Shown here: piece after piece, positions 5,825 through 11,809 of the stretch | Numbering within the stretch: position 1 is the stretch's first letter | Layout: every line of letters begins with the position of its first letter | Assembly (NCBI GenBank): GCA_023255355.1 | Contig: JALRIU010000082.1 | Coordinates: forward strand, 1 to 11,809 | DNA length: 11,809 nucleotides | Source: Pseudomonadales bacterium | Lineage (GTDB): Bacteria > Pseudomonadota > Gammaproteobacteria > Pseudomonadales > JAHEIH01 | Direction: 5' to 3' | Made by a program: the position numbers and the translations under genes | Notes under the pieces: generated by a model | The model's database searches: none | What the model saw: only the letters and a program-made list of their open reading frames with translations | What the model was told of the DNA's origin: nothing

Positions 5825-8800
5825 ATGTTCGAATTCATGCAGGTGAACTATCTACTATTGCTGGCCTTTCTTTATGCGGTCATGCTTTTCTTTATCGCGG
5901 GCAAGGCTGAAAAAGCGCAAGCGCAACGAGCGTGGTACAACCCTATCATATATAGCCTTTCGCTAGCTGTTTACTGTACTTCATGGACTTTTTTTGGCGC
6001 GGTGGGCATGGCAGCTGAAAGTGGTTGGAGTTTTTTCGCGATTTATTTGGGGCCTATTTTGCTGTTTGTTTTAGGGTGGCCATTTTTGCGTCGTTTGTTG
6101 GTCTTTAGTCACCGTAATAAGGTAACCTCCATCGCAGACTTTATTGGTTCTCGCTTTGGTAAAAGACAGACATTGGCGTCCTTGGTGACTATTATTGCTC
6201 TAGTGGGAACGCTGCCTTATATCGCACTTCAATTGAGGGCGGTTTCTTTGGCTTGGGCTGCAATCGATACTCCAAGTGGTGAAGTTATTCGTATTGGAAC
6301 GGGAACCAGCTTTATCGGTGCGCTAGTGATGGCTTGGTTTGCGATTGTTTTTGGTACCAAGGTGGTAGAGGGCAATAACCGTATGCGTGGCTTGATTAGC
6401 GCGGTTGCGCTTGAGTCATTGGTTAAATTGTGTGCATTTGTGGCGGTTGGCGTAACAGCATGGTCGTTAATTCCAAATCCTACCCAAAGCATAACAACCT
6501 ACTTTACGGCCACTGAAAAATTACCAACTAATGCCTTTGTTACTCAAACGTTATTGGCAATGATGGCGATAGTTTGTCTACCTAGACAGTTTCACGTCAT
6601 GGTTGTCGAACCACATACTCGGCAGGATGTTCGTTGGGCTCGCTGGACCTTTCCGTTGTATCTATTCATATTCTCATTGATGGTACTTCCCATCGCGGTC
6701 GCGGGTGCTCAATTCTTTTCAGGTACCACGGTTCCGTCCGATTTATATGTATTGCAATTGCCCATGTTTCTAGGCAACGAGCATCTAGCTGCCGTCGCGT
6801 TTATTGGTGGTCTGTCTGCGGCTGCCGGTATGATCATCGTCGCCAGTGTTACGCTATCTATTATGGTATCCAACGAAATTGTGGTGCCTGTTTTGTTAAA
6901 TATAGGTCGTCGCGGTAGTTTGCCCAGCAAATTAGCGGGTAATTTACGCATGGTGCGTAGGGTGACAATTTTTTTGGTGTTAGTGATGGCTTGGTGGGTT
7001 GATTCAGCTTTGCAACAACCTGGAGGACTAGCATCGCTTGGTTTGATTTCATTTGCTGCAGCGGCCCAGTTTATGCCTGCAATTGTTGCTGGGTTATATT
7101 GGCCAAACGCCCATCGCAATGGTGTTTTGTTGGGGATGTTAATCGGTATTGTCGTCTGGTTTTACACTTTGTTTTTACCTGCTCTGCTAGGTGCGCAACA
7201 TTCACTAGTGACAGAGGGGCCTTTCGGTTTGAGCTTTCTGTCGCCATATCATATTTTGGGTTTATCAAGTTTAGATAACCTTACCCGAGGCGTGATACTA
7301 AGCTTGTCATTAAATTGTTTGATGCTTTGGTGGGGGTCGAGACATAGTAAATTTAATACGCTTGATTTACGCCAAACCGAAGCATTTACCAAATTACGTT
7401 CTCAATTTGGCTTCCGTCAACAAGACTTCGAATTGAGTTCGATTGAGGGGCGCCAATTACAGGCGATATTGGATCCCCTTGTGGGCGAAACGCGCAGTGG
7501 CAATATTTGGATGGAATTCGAACAACGCTTGGGTCATCGTCTGTTGCCCCATGACAAAGTGCCGCGATTTGTCGTGTTCGATGTCGAGAACCATATTGCG
7601 AGAATTATAGGGGCTGTTTCTGCTCATCGCTTGATTGATATGTTGCGTCGTCAAGAGCCCATGGCGCTCGAAGATTTTGCGAGTTTTCTGGGGGGGAGTA
7701 ACCAAGTCGCTCGCTTTAGTCAAAATCTATTACAAACAACCCTCGAAAATATCCCGCAAGGAATTTCTGTTGTTGATAAAGACCTACACCTGATGGCTTG
7801 GAATAAAAAGTACGAGCGGATGTTTAGTTTTCCGCCGCGCTTATTATTTGTCGGCTGTCCAATAGAACGAGTTTATCGATTTAACGCTAGTCGGGGTTAT
7901 TTGGGCAGCGAGCAAGACGAAGTTGATAGTATTGTTCAAAAGCGTCTTGAGCTGCTCCGCCTCGGCGAGGAATATCGCATTGAAAGAGAATTACCAACTG
8001 GCGCCGTTATCGAAATTCGAGGGACGCCATTAGGTGAGGGCGGTTATGTGACAACCTACACCGATATTACTGATTTTCACAACATCCTCGAAGAGTTGGA
8101 AAATGCTAAGGTATTACTGGAGCAGCGGGTTCAAGATCGTACCCAGGCACTGCTAGAGGTTAATGATTCGATGCGTAAAGAAAATTTACTTCGCGCGCGA
8201 CTCGAGCAGGAGTTAAATGAGGCCTATGCCTCAAAAACACAATTCTTGGCAGCGGCGAGTCACGATTTATTACAACCCATAAATGCAGCTCGATTATTTG
8301 TCAGCGCCATTCAAGCTCGAGACGAAGTCATAAACTCGTCTACAATGCGCGAGGAGATAGTGAATATCGATTCAGCATTGTCTGGTGCAGAGCATCTTAT
8401 CGGCGCCCTGCGTGAAATTGCTCGACTAGATTCAGGAAAAATGATCGCTAAAAAAGAAAATTTTCAGTTGGATAGCCTGATGAAGGTGTTGGCCAAAGAA
8501 ATGACACTTTTTGCCGATCAAAAACAGCTTGAGTTTCACTATGTCCCATGTCAGCAGTGGGTCTATTCTGACCCAGCCTTGCTGCGCCGGATATTACAAA
8601 ATTTTCTGGCCAATGCTGTTAGGTATACATCTAAGGGGCGTATTTTGTTTGGTTGTCGCAGGCAAAATAAGACCATCCAAATTCAAGTTTGGGATACGGG
8701 TCTGGGTATCGCAGAACAGGATCAAGAAAGAATTTTTAAGGAGTTTGAACGATTATCGGATAGCCGAAATGTAGATGGTCAAAAAGGCTTAGGTTTAGGG

Positions 8801-9325
8801 TTGTCAATTAGTCAAAGAATCGGACAAATTCTAGGGCATCAGATAAGTATGAAAAGCCAGCTTAATGTGGGGACCATGTTTTCTGTCACGGTGCCGTTTG
8901 GTAAACCGGTCATGCTCGCCGCTGAAACGCCAATCATTATGGGCGATTTGAAGGGCATACAGGTTATTTGTATCGATAATGAGCAGCAAATCGTCCAAGG
9001 CATGCGCGCCCTAATGGAAAAGTGGGGTTGTAGGGTTGTCACAGCAACGAACTTATCTACAGCCATTACCAATTGGCAGTTAGATCGTGCGCCTGATATC
9101 GTCGTGGCTGATTACCATTTGGATGATGGCGAGTTGGGCACAACCCTCATCGACGCACTGCGTTTGCGGTGGGATGAACAACTCCCCGCAGTGATTATTT
9201 CAGCGGATGACTCTGAAACACTTAAACAAGAATTGTTAGCCAAAAATATCAAATATTTAACTAAACCTGTTTCAGCAGCGGGCCTGCGCGGTACGCTCCG
9301 GAGTTTGATACGTAATCGTAAATAA
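5825..9325 (+). CDS. crbS: Hybrid sensor histidine kinase with N-terminal sodium/solute symporter domain (CrbS/MxtR type)
   Basis: This 1166-residue inner-membrane protein fuses a transporter-like sensor to a full phosphorelay kinase. Residues 1 to about 500 form a 12-13-helix SLC5/SSS (PutP-like) domain, including PRQFHVMVVE and the TM8-like ASVTLSIMVSNE (about 340-351). A linker at about 520-625, possibly STAC-like, leads to a PAS domain (about 633-745, ENIPQGISVVDKDLHLMAWN) and a coiled coil (about 755-800). HisKA has the phospho-acceptor His813 in SHDLLQPINAARLF. HATPase_c has an N-box with Asn930, a G1 box DTGLGI (Asp957) and a G2 box GLGLGL (about 988-993). The C-terminal receiver has phospho-acceptor Asp1096 and Lys1147. 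In Vibrio and Pseudomonas, CrbS/MxtR kinases pair with a LuxR-type regulator to activate acetate utilisation. The convergent neighbour here is such a regulator and a symporter lies beyond it. The ligand is inferred. The ribosome-binding site is weak (TGAGCCC); the upstream ATG at 5812 is out of frame. A different SSS-kinase subfamily (CbrA) is less likely because no NtrC-type partner is present. Confidence 0.85.
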   Translation: MFEFMQVNYLLLLAFLYAVMLFFIAGKAEKAQAQRAWYNPIIYSLSLAVYCTSWTFFGAVGMAAESGWSFFAIYLGPILLFVLGWPFLRRLLVFSHRNKVTSIADFIGSRFGKRQTLASLVTIIALVGTLPYIALQLRAVSLAWAAIDTPSGEVIRIGTGTSFIGALVMAWFAIVFGTKVVEGNNRMRGLISAVALESLVKLCAFVAVGVTAWSLIPNPTQSITTYFTATEKLPTNAFVTQTLLAMMAIVCLPRQFHVMVVEPHTRQDVRWARWTFPLYLFIFSLMVLPIAVAGAQFFSGTTVPSDLYVLQLPMFLGNEHLAAVAFIGGLSAAAGMIIVASVTLSIMVSNEIVVPVLLNIGRRGSLPSKLAGNLRMVRRVTIFLVLVMAWWVDSALQQPGGLASLGLISFAAAAQFMPAIVAGLYWPNAHRNGVLLGMLIGIVVWFYTLFLPALLGAQHSLVTEGPFGLSFLSPYHILGLSSLDNLTRGVILSLSLNCLMLWWGSRHSKFNTLDLRQTEAFTKLRSQFGFRQQDFELSSIEGRQLQAILDPLVGETRSGNIWMEFEQRLGHRLLPHDKVPRFVVFDVENHIARIIGAVSAHRLIDMLRRQEPMALEDFASFLGGSNQVARFSQNLLQTTLENIPQGISVVDKDLHLMAWNKKYERMFSFPPRLLFVGCPIERVYRFNASRGYLGSEQDEVDSIVQKRLELLRLGEEYRIERELPTGAVIEIRGTPLGEGGYVTTYTDITDFHNILEELENAKVLLEQRVQDRTQALLEVNDSMRKENLLRARLEQELNEAYASKTQFLAAASHDLLQPINAARLFVSAIQARDEVINSSTMREEIVNIDSALSGAEHLIGALREIARLDSGKMIAKKENFQLDSLMKVLAKEMTLFADQKQLEFHYVPCQQWVYSDPALLRRILQNFLANAVRYTSKGRILFGCRRQNKTIQIQVWDTGLGIAEQDQERIFKEFERLSDSRNVDGQKGLGLGLSISQRIGQILGHQISMKSQLNVGTMFSVTVPFGKPVMLAAETPIIMGDLKGIQVICIDNEQQIVQGMRALMEKWGCRVVTATNLSTAITNWQLDRAPDIVVADYHLDDGELGTTLIDALRLRWDEQLPAVIISADDSETLKQELLAKNIKYLTKPVSAAGLRGTLRSLIRNRK

Positions 9326-9326
9326 C

Positions 9327-10004
9327 TTAAACCAAATTCGGTTGGGCAATATCTAATTGGCTGATGGCAAGCACCGCTTGCGTACGTGAACTTACCCCTA
9401 ATTTACGGAAAATTTCCGTCACGTGAGCTTTTATTGTTGCTTCAGTGACATGAAGTTCATAGGCGATTTGTTTATTTAGCAAACCTTCAGCGAGCATGGT
9501 GGCCACTTTGAACTGCTGCGGGGTGAGTTGCGCCATTAGCGACGCGATGTCACTCGGGTCGGTATCATCTAGATCCTCTGGGTCAACGTTACATCCCGGA
9601 GGCAAATAGATATCACCTTCAAAAATAATGTCAATGGCACGCGATATTTCTTCAGGGTCAGCACTTTTAGAGATGAAGCCAGCAGCACCGTTGCGAATAG
9701 CTTTAGCAATAATATCATCGCCATCGTTGGCGGAAATCATAAGTACAGGAATTTGGGGGTGGTTGTTGACCATATAAATCAAGCCGCTAAAGCCTTTGGC
9801 GCCAGGAATATGAAGGTCTAACAATAGCAGTTGGGCATTATTGTTACCCTGACAGAAATCTTGCAGGTTCGAGATGTCAGATATTTCAAAAATCTCGGCT
9901 TGATCTCGATGCTGCCCAATAATTTGTTTAAGGGCATTACGAAATAGTGGATGGTCATCTGCTATGACAATTTTCTCAGGGCTTTGTGCCAAGGTTGTCT
10001 CCAT
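9327..10004 (-). CDS. crbR: NarL/LuxR-family response regulator (CrbR/ErdR type)
   Basis: This 225-residue two-domain cytosolic transcription factor has an N-terminal receiver (about residues 10-130). The acidic pair is Asp16-Asp17, the phospho-acceptor is Asp63 (LLLLDLHIPG), and the switch residues are Ser91 and Lys113 (FISKSADPEE). A LuxR/GerE helix-turn-helix is at about 155-220 (LTPQQFKVATMLAEGLLNKQ, then VTEATIKAHVTEIFRKLGV). It converges on the symporter-kinase gene with stops 1 nt apart and diverges from the porin gene, so it is the obvious cognate partner of that kinase. In Vibrio cholerae and Pseudomonas the equivalent CrbR/ErdR activates acetyl-CoA synthetase and acetate-uptake genes; that this copy does the same is inference. 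No clear Shine-Dalgarno precedes the ATG, but the motif KIVIADDHP starts at residue 11, leaving no better in-frame start. A promoter candidate lies at 10042-10070. Confidence 0.85.
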   Translation of the reverse strand: METTLAQSPEKIVIADDHPLFRNALKQIIGQHRDQAEIFEISDISNLQDFCQGNNNAQLLLLDLHIPGAKGFSGLIYMVNNHPQIPVLMISANDGDDIIAKAIRNGAAGFISKSADPEEISRAIDIIFEGDIYLPPGCNVDPEDLDDTDPSDIASLMAQLTPQQFKVATMLAEGLLNKQIAYELHVTEATIKAHVTEIFRKLGVSSRTQAVLAISQLDIAQPNLV

Positions 10005-10041
10005 TTTTAATATTATTAGCAGCTTTTTTTAAAGCTCCGTA

Positions 10042-10070
10042 AATGTAATCAATTGCAATACTTATGTAAA
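10042..10070 (-). promoter_or_regulatory. Candidate sigma-70 promoter of the response regulator gene
   Basis: On the minus strand TTTACA (10070-10065) is followed after exactly 17 nt by TACATT (10047-10042). These match consensus at five and four of six positions. Predicted transcription starts about 30 nt upstream of the regulator ATG. The TTAGTC/GACTAA dyad lies immediately upstream of the -35 box, so the regulator may control its own gene. Confidence 0.42.
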
Positions 10071-10078
10071 TAAAATCT

Positions 10079-10104
10079 TTAGACTTTAGTCGAATATAGA
10101 CTAA
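10079..10104. promoter_or_regulatory. Candidate response-regulator operator: triple half-site with a perfect dyad
   Basis: TTAGTC (10086-10091) and GACTAA (10099-10104) form a perfect 6-bp inverted repeat around a 7-nt AT-rich spacer. A third, direct half-site TTAGAC (10079-10084) abuts it. The array is in the 185-nt region between the divergent regulator and porin genes, about 85-110 nt upstream of the porin ATG. Paired short half-sites are the expected target form for a dimeric NarL/LuxR-type regulator. Assignment to the adjacent regulator is inference from position and symmetry. No good -35/-10 pair for the porin gene is visible downstream, consistent with an activator-dependent promoter. 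Confidence 0.5.
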
Positions 10105-10189
10105 TGGCTAATATTCTTGTTGTGTCCCCTAAGGCACTCTTGTAGTTGGTAATAACCATAAAGAAATAATTCTCACGAAGGGGAACAAG

Positions 10190-11293
10190 ATGAAAACAAT
10201 TCAAAAAGGTTTAATCGCTGGTGCAGTAGCTATGGCCTTTGCAGCACCATCAATGGCGGCGTTTACTGTTGATTTGGGTGATAAGGGCAGCATTTCATTT
10301 GGTGGCTTTATCAAATTAGATGCTCGCACTGAATCTGGTGATTTGGCTTTTACTAGCTACTATCGTGGTGCTGGCGTTGCCGCAGCAGATACTAGTGTCA
10401 CTAACTTTAGTGTGCGTGAGTCTCGTTTGACGACAACCTACAAGCGTGGCGATGTCACTGCTTTCGTTGGTATGGATTTTTATGGCGGCGGCGGTAACGA
10501 GTTGGTATCAAACTCAGCACATCCTCGTCTTCGTCAGGCATTTATTAGCTACAAAGGTTGGAAAATGGGCCAGGCTTGGACTGCTGCCTCTAACCTAATG
10601 GCTATCCCTGAAGCAGTTGATTTTGGTGGCCCAATTGTGGGTATGATCTTCGTTCGTCAACCTCAAATTAGCTATACCAGTGGCAATTGGACCTTCTCTG
10701 TTGAGAACCCTGAATCATATACACCAGGCAAATACGCTGTGGGTGGTAACGGTACTGGTATTGTTGCTGCAAATAGCAACGAAAGTACGCCAGACTTTAT
10801 CGGTGCTTACACTACAAGTGGCGATTGGGGTACTTTAAAAGTGAGCGGTATCGTTCGCGAAGTGACTGCAGCTGATAACAGCAAACACTCAGCAATGGGC
10901 TTAGGTATTGGTGCTAAGGTTATGTTGGGCAAAGATGACGTTCGCTTCCAATTGAACTCAGGTGAATGGGGTCGTTACATCGGTGCTGGTCAAGGTTTTG
11001 AAACCGGCGACTTCAATGGCGATGGAAAGTATGAAATGGATTCAACCACATCATACACCGCTGCATACCGCCACGTGATGGAAGGGGGTTGGAGAACAAA
11101 TATTTACATTGGTGGTCTTGAGGGTGACGAGTCAGGTCGTTCACGCACTCACGTAGGCGCCAATTTGATGGCTACCTTGGCCCCTGGTTTGACCGGTGGT
11201 ATCGAAGTAGGTCGTTATACTATAAATGACGACAGTTTGGCTGAAGGCCTAAGCAACAAGTACTTACAGTTGATGGTTAAGTTCGGTCTATAA
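10190..11293 (+). CDS. Outer-membrane porin (DcaP-like), first gene of a putative uptake operon
   Basis: The 367-residue precursor has a clear Sec signal peptide: Lys near the N-terminus, hydrophobic core GLIAGAVAMAFAA, and predicted cleavage after SMA (residue 23). The mature part shows alternating amphipathic beta-strand patterns and opens with GSISFGGFIKLDAR, resembling DcaP-type porins (FGGYIKLD). Its Gly/aromatic richness fits a beta-barrel. A DFNGDGKYEMD stretch (about residues 279-289) resembles a calcium-binding loop and probably lies in an external loop. The chain ends in KFGL rather than a terminal Phe. A strong Shine-Dalgarno (AAGGGGA) fixes the start. It is followed by a hairpin and then a DUF4212/symporter pair, so it likely lets the same solute cross the outer membrane. 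Substrate and exact porin family are unproven. Confidence 0.8.
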   Translation: MKTIQKGLIAGAVAMAFAAPSMAAFTVDLGDKGSISFGGFIKLDARTESGDLAFTSYYRGAGVAAADTSVTNFSVRESRLTTTYKRGDVTAFVGMDFYGGGGNELVSNSAHPRLRQAFISYKGWKMGQAWTAASNLMAIPEAVDFGGPIVGMIFVRQPQISYTSGNWTFSVENPESYTPGKYAVGGNGTGIVAANSNESTPDFIGAYTTSGDWGTLKVSGIVREVTAADNSKHSAMGLGIGAKVMLGKDDVRFQLNSGEWGRYIGAGQGFETGDFNGDGKYEMDSTTSYTAAYRHVMEGGWRTNIYIGGLEGDESGRSRTHVGANLMATLAPGLTGGIEVGRYTINDDSLAEGLSNKYLQLMVKFGL

Positions 11294-11312
11294 GAAGTAG
11301 GCAGTAGCTCAG

Positions 11313-11331
11313 GGCCGGGTCGCTCCCGGCC
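11313..11331 (+). other. GC-rich hairpin between porin and symporter genes
   Basis: GGCCGGG (11313-11319) and CCCGGCC (11325-11331) form a perfect 7-bp stem with a 5-nt loop, 20 nt after the porin stop. No T-run follows (ATTATAAAATAACG), so it is not a standard intrinsic terminator. It may act as a partial terminator or a 3'-end stabiliser that lets the porin message exceed the symporter message. Confidence 0.6.
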
Positions 11332-11378
11332 ATTATAAAATAACGTTATAAATAATATTAATAATTGGAGGGTCCTAC

Positions 11379-11645
11379 ATGGCTTTCAAGAGTGAAGACG
11401 ACGCCAAGGCATATTGGCAGGAAAACGTAAGCTTGATGATCAAATTAATGGTCATTTGGTTTGTCGTTTCTTTTGGTTGCGGCATTTTGTTCGCTGACGC
11501 GCTCAACGCTATCCAAATCGGTGGATATAAGTTGGGCTTCTGGTTTGCGCAGCAAGGTTCGATTTACGCGTTCTTGGTATTGATTTTCTACTATGCCAAG
11601 GCAATGGGTAAATTGGATGCTAAATACGGCGTAGACGGCGAATAG
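11379..11645 (+). CDS. DUF4212 sodium/solute symporter small subunit
   Basis: This 88-residue inner-membrane protein has two hydrophobic helices: about residues 20-41 (MIKLMVIWFVVSFGCGILFA) and about 53-73 (FWFAQQGSIYAFLVLIFYYA). The N-terminal AYWQENVSLM segment and the C-terminal tail MGKLDAKYGVD are typical of DUF4212 proteins. These are encoded directly upstream of large symporter subunits of the VC_2705 type and are thought to form a two-component acetate/cation transport system. The length is normal. The ATG is supported by a strong GGAGGG ribosome-binding site. The next gene starts 11 nt after the stop, with a Shine-Dalgarno overlapping the stop codon, as expected for coupled translation. 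Confidence 0.92.
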   Translation: MAFKSEDDAKAYWQENVSLMIKLMVIWFVVSFGCGILFADALNAIQIGGYKLGFWFAQQGSIYAFLVLIFYYAKAMGKLDAKYGVDGE

Positions 11646-11656
11646 GAGACAGCCTC

Positions 11657-11719
11657 ATGGATTTACAAACTTTAACTTATATACAGTATAGCATCACTGT
11701 GCTATGTGTCAACCCCTAA
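11657..11719 (+). pseudogene. Sodium/solute symporter large subunit, only the first nine codons kept
   Basis: The ATG at 11657, preceded by GGAGAC, starts MDLQTLTYI, the characteristic N-terminus of the VC_2705-type symporter large subunit that always pairs with DUF4212. After Ile9 (11683) the reading frame continues with unrelated residues (QYSITVLCVNP) and stops at 11717-11719. Homology is therefore lost at 11684, within the first transmembrane segment. Either an insertion or rearrangement cut the gene, or the contig end is chimeric. If it is not an artefact, the transport module is inactive while the upstream genes are intact. Confidence 0.7.
11685..11712 (-). promoter_or_regulatory. Near-consensus minus-strand promoter with embedded inverted repeat
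   Basis: On the minus strand TTGACA (11712-11707) and TATACT (11690-11685) are 16 nt apart, with a TGC extended -10. An inverted repeat ATAGCA (11688-11693) / TGCTAT (11700-11705) occupies the spacer and overlaps the -10 box, as an operator would. The promoter fires leftward, antisense to the symporter start, and belongs to the foreign segment beginning at 11684. Confidence 0.5.
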
Positions 11720-11809
11720 TTAACCAAACTCGTACATGTATTTTGATACACTAGGATCTAGCTTGATCAGTTGCTGTGCTACAGTAGTCAGTCGCTTGTA
11801 CTTGGCTTG
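11720..11809 (-). CDS. Possible C-terminal end of an unidentified protein, running off the window
   Basis: An open minus-strand frame enters from beyond the window and stops at 11720-11722, giving 29 visible residues. They contain LTTVAQQLIKLDPSVSKYM and end in YEFG. The composition is protein-like and the promoter at 11685-11712 begins just after its stop, as in a normal gene boundary. No family is recognisable. A plus-strand frame (ATG at 11736) is also open over the same bases, so coding strand is not certain. Confidence 0.35.
   Translation of the reverse strand, partial: QAKYKRLTTVAQQLIKLDPSVSKYMYEFG

Noticed and set aside
10021..10036. AGCTTT-TTTT-AAAGCT hairpin upstream of the regulator gene
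   Set aside because: It is AT-dominated, lies in the regulator's leader and has no T-run on either side; it could be chance, so it is not called a terminator.
10131..10146. Sigma-54-like -24/-12 promoter (GGCAC...) upstream of the porin
   Set aside because: The -12 GC is not present (TAGTT instead of TTGCA), and the neighbouring regulator is LuxR-type rather than a sigma-54 activator.
11675..11690. LexA-like half-site TATATACAGTA
   Set aside because: The matching CTG half is absent at the required spacing; the resemblance is created by the junction of two sequences.
1..11809. CRISPR array, rRNA or tRNA genes
   Set aside because: No regularly spaced direct repeats of CRISPR size and no recognisable structural RNA sequences were seen.

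Overview
The window reads as chromosomal DNA of a moderate-GC, probably marine or aquatic gammaproteobacterium. The reasons are the dnaK-dnaJ-dapB gene order, a 491-residue class II (enterobacterial-type) ketol-acid reductoisomerase, a CrbS/CrbR-type acetate-switch two-component system, and a DUF4212 plus large-subunit sodium symporter pair of the VC_2705 type. The genus cannot be named from the sequence.

Layout. 1-70 is sequence of unknown origin fused abruptly to the 3' part of dnaK (about 71-1243, N-terminal ~250 codons missing). A strong intrinsic terminator (1308-1342) follows, then dnaJ (1379-2506) and dapB (2520-3326), 13 nt apart and probably co-transcribed. Next on the minus strand is a 158-residue stand-alone asparaginase N-domain protein (3448-3924). 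Its two flanking intergenic regions carry heptanucleotide repeats (AGTGCTT/G family) in opposite orientations. Then comes ilvC on the minus strand (4174-5649) with its terminator (4107-4132) and a candidate promoter (5691-5719).

The right half is one functional neighbourhood. A 1166-residue hybrid histidine kinase with an N-terminal sodium/solute symporter domain (5825-9325, CrbS/MxtR type) converges, with a 1-nt gap, on a NarL/LuxR-type response regulator (9327-10004, CrbR/ErdR type). Divergent from the regulator are an outer-membrane porin (10190-11293), a DUF4212 symporter small subunit (11379-11645) and the first nine codons of the symporter large subunit (from 11657). The regulator-porin intergenic region holds three TTAGAC/TTAGTC-like half-sites, two of them forming a perfect TTAGTC-N7-GACTAA dyad, which is a good candidate operator. 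The inferred model is that the kinase senses acetate or a related short carboxylate, or its flux, through its transporter-like domain. It would phosphorylate the regulator, which would activate uptake genes: a porin for the outer membrane and a sodium symporter for the inner membrane.

Both ends break known genes. dnaK homology starts only at about 68-71, with an in-frame stop upstream at 23-25. Symporter homology stops at 11683, where unrelated DNA begins. That DNA carries a near-consensus minus-strand promoter with an embedded inverted repeat and an open minus-strand frame running off the window. These breaks may be assembly or amplification chimeras at contig ends, or real insertions; the sequence alone cannot decide.
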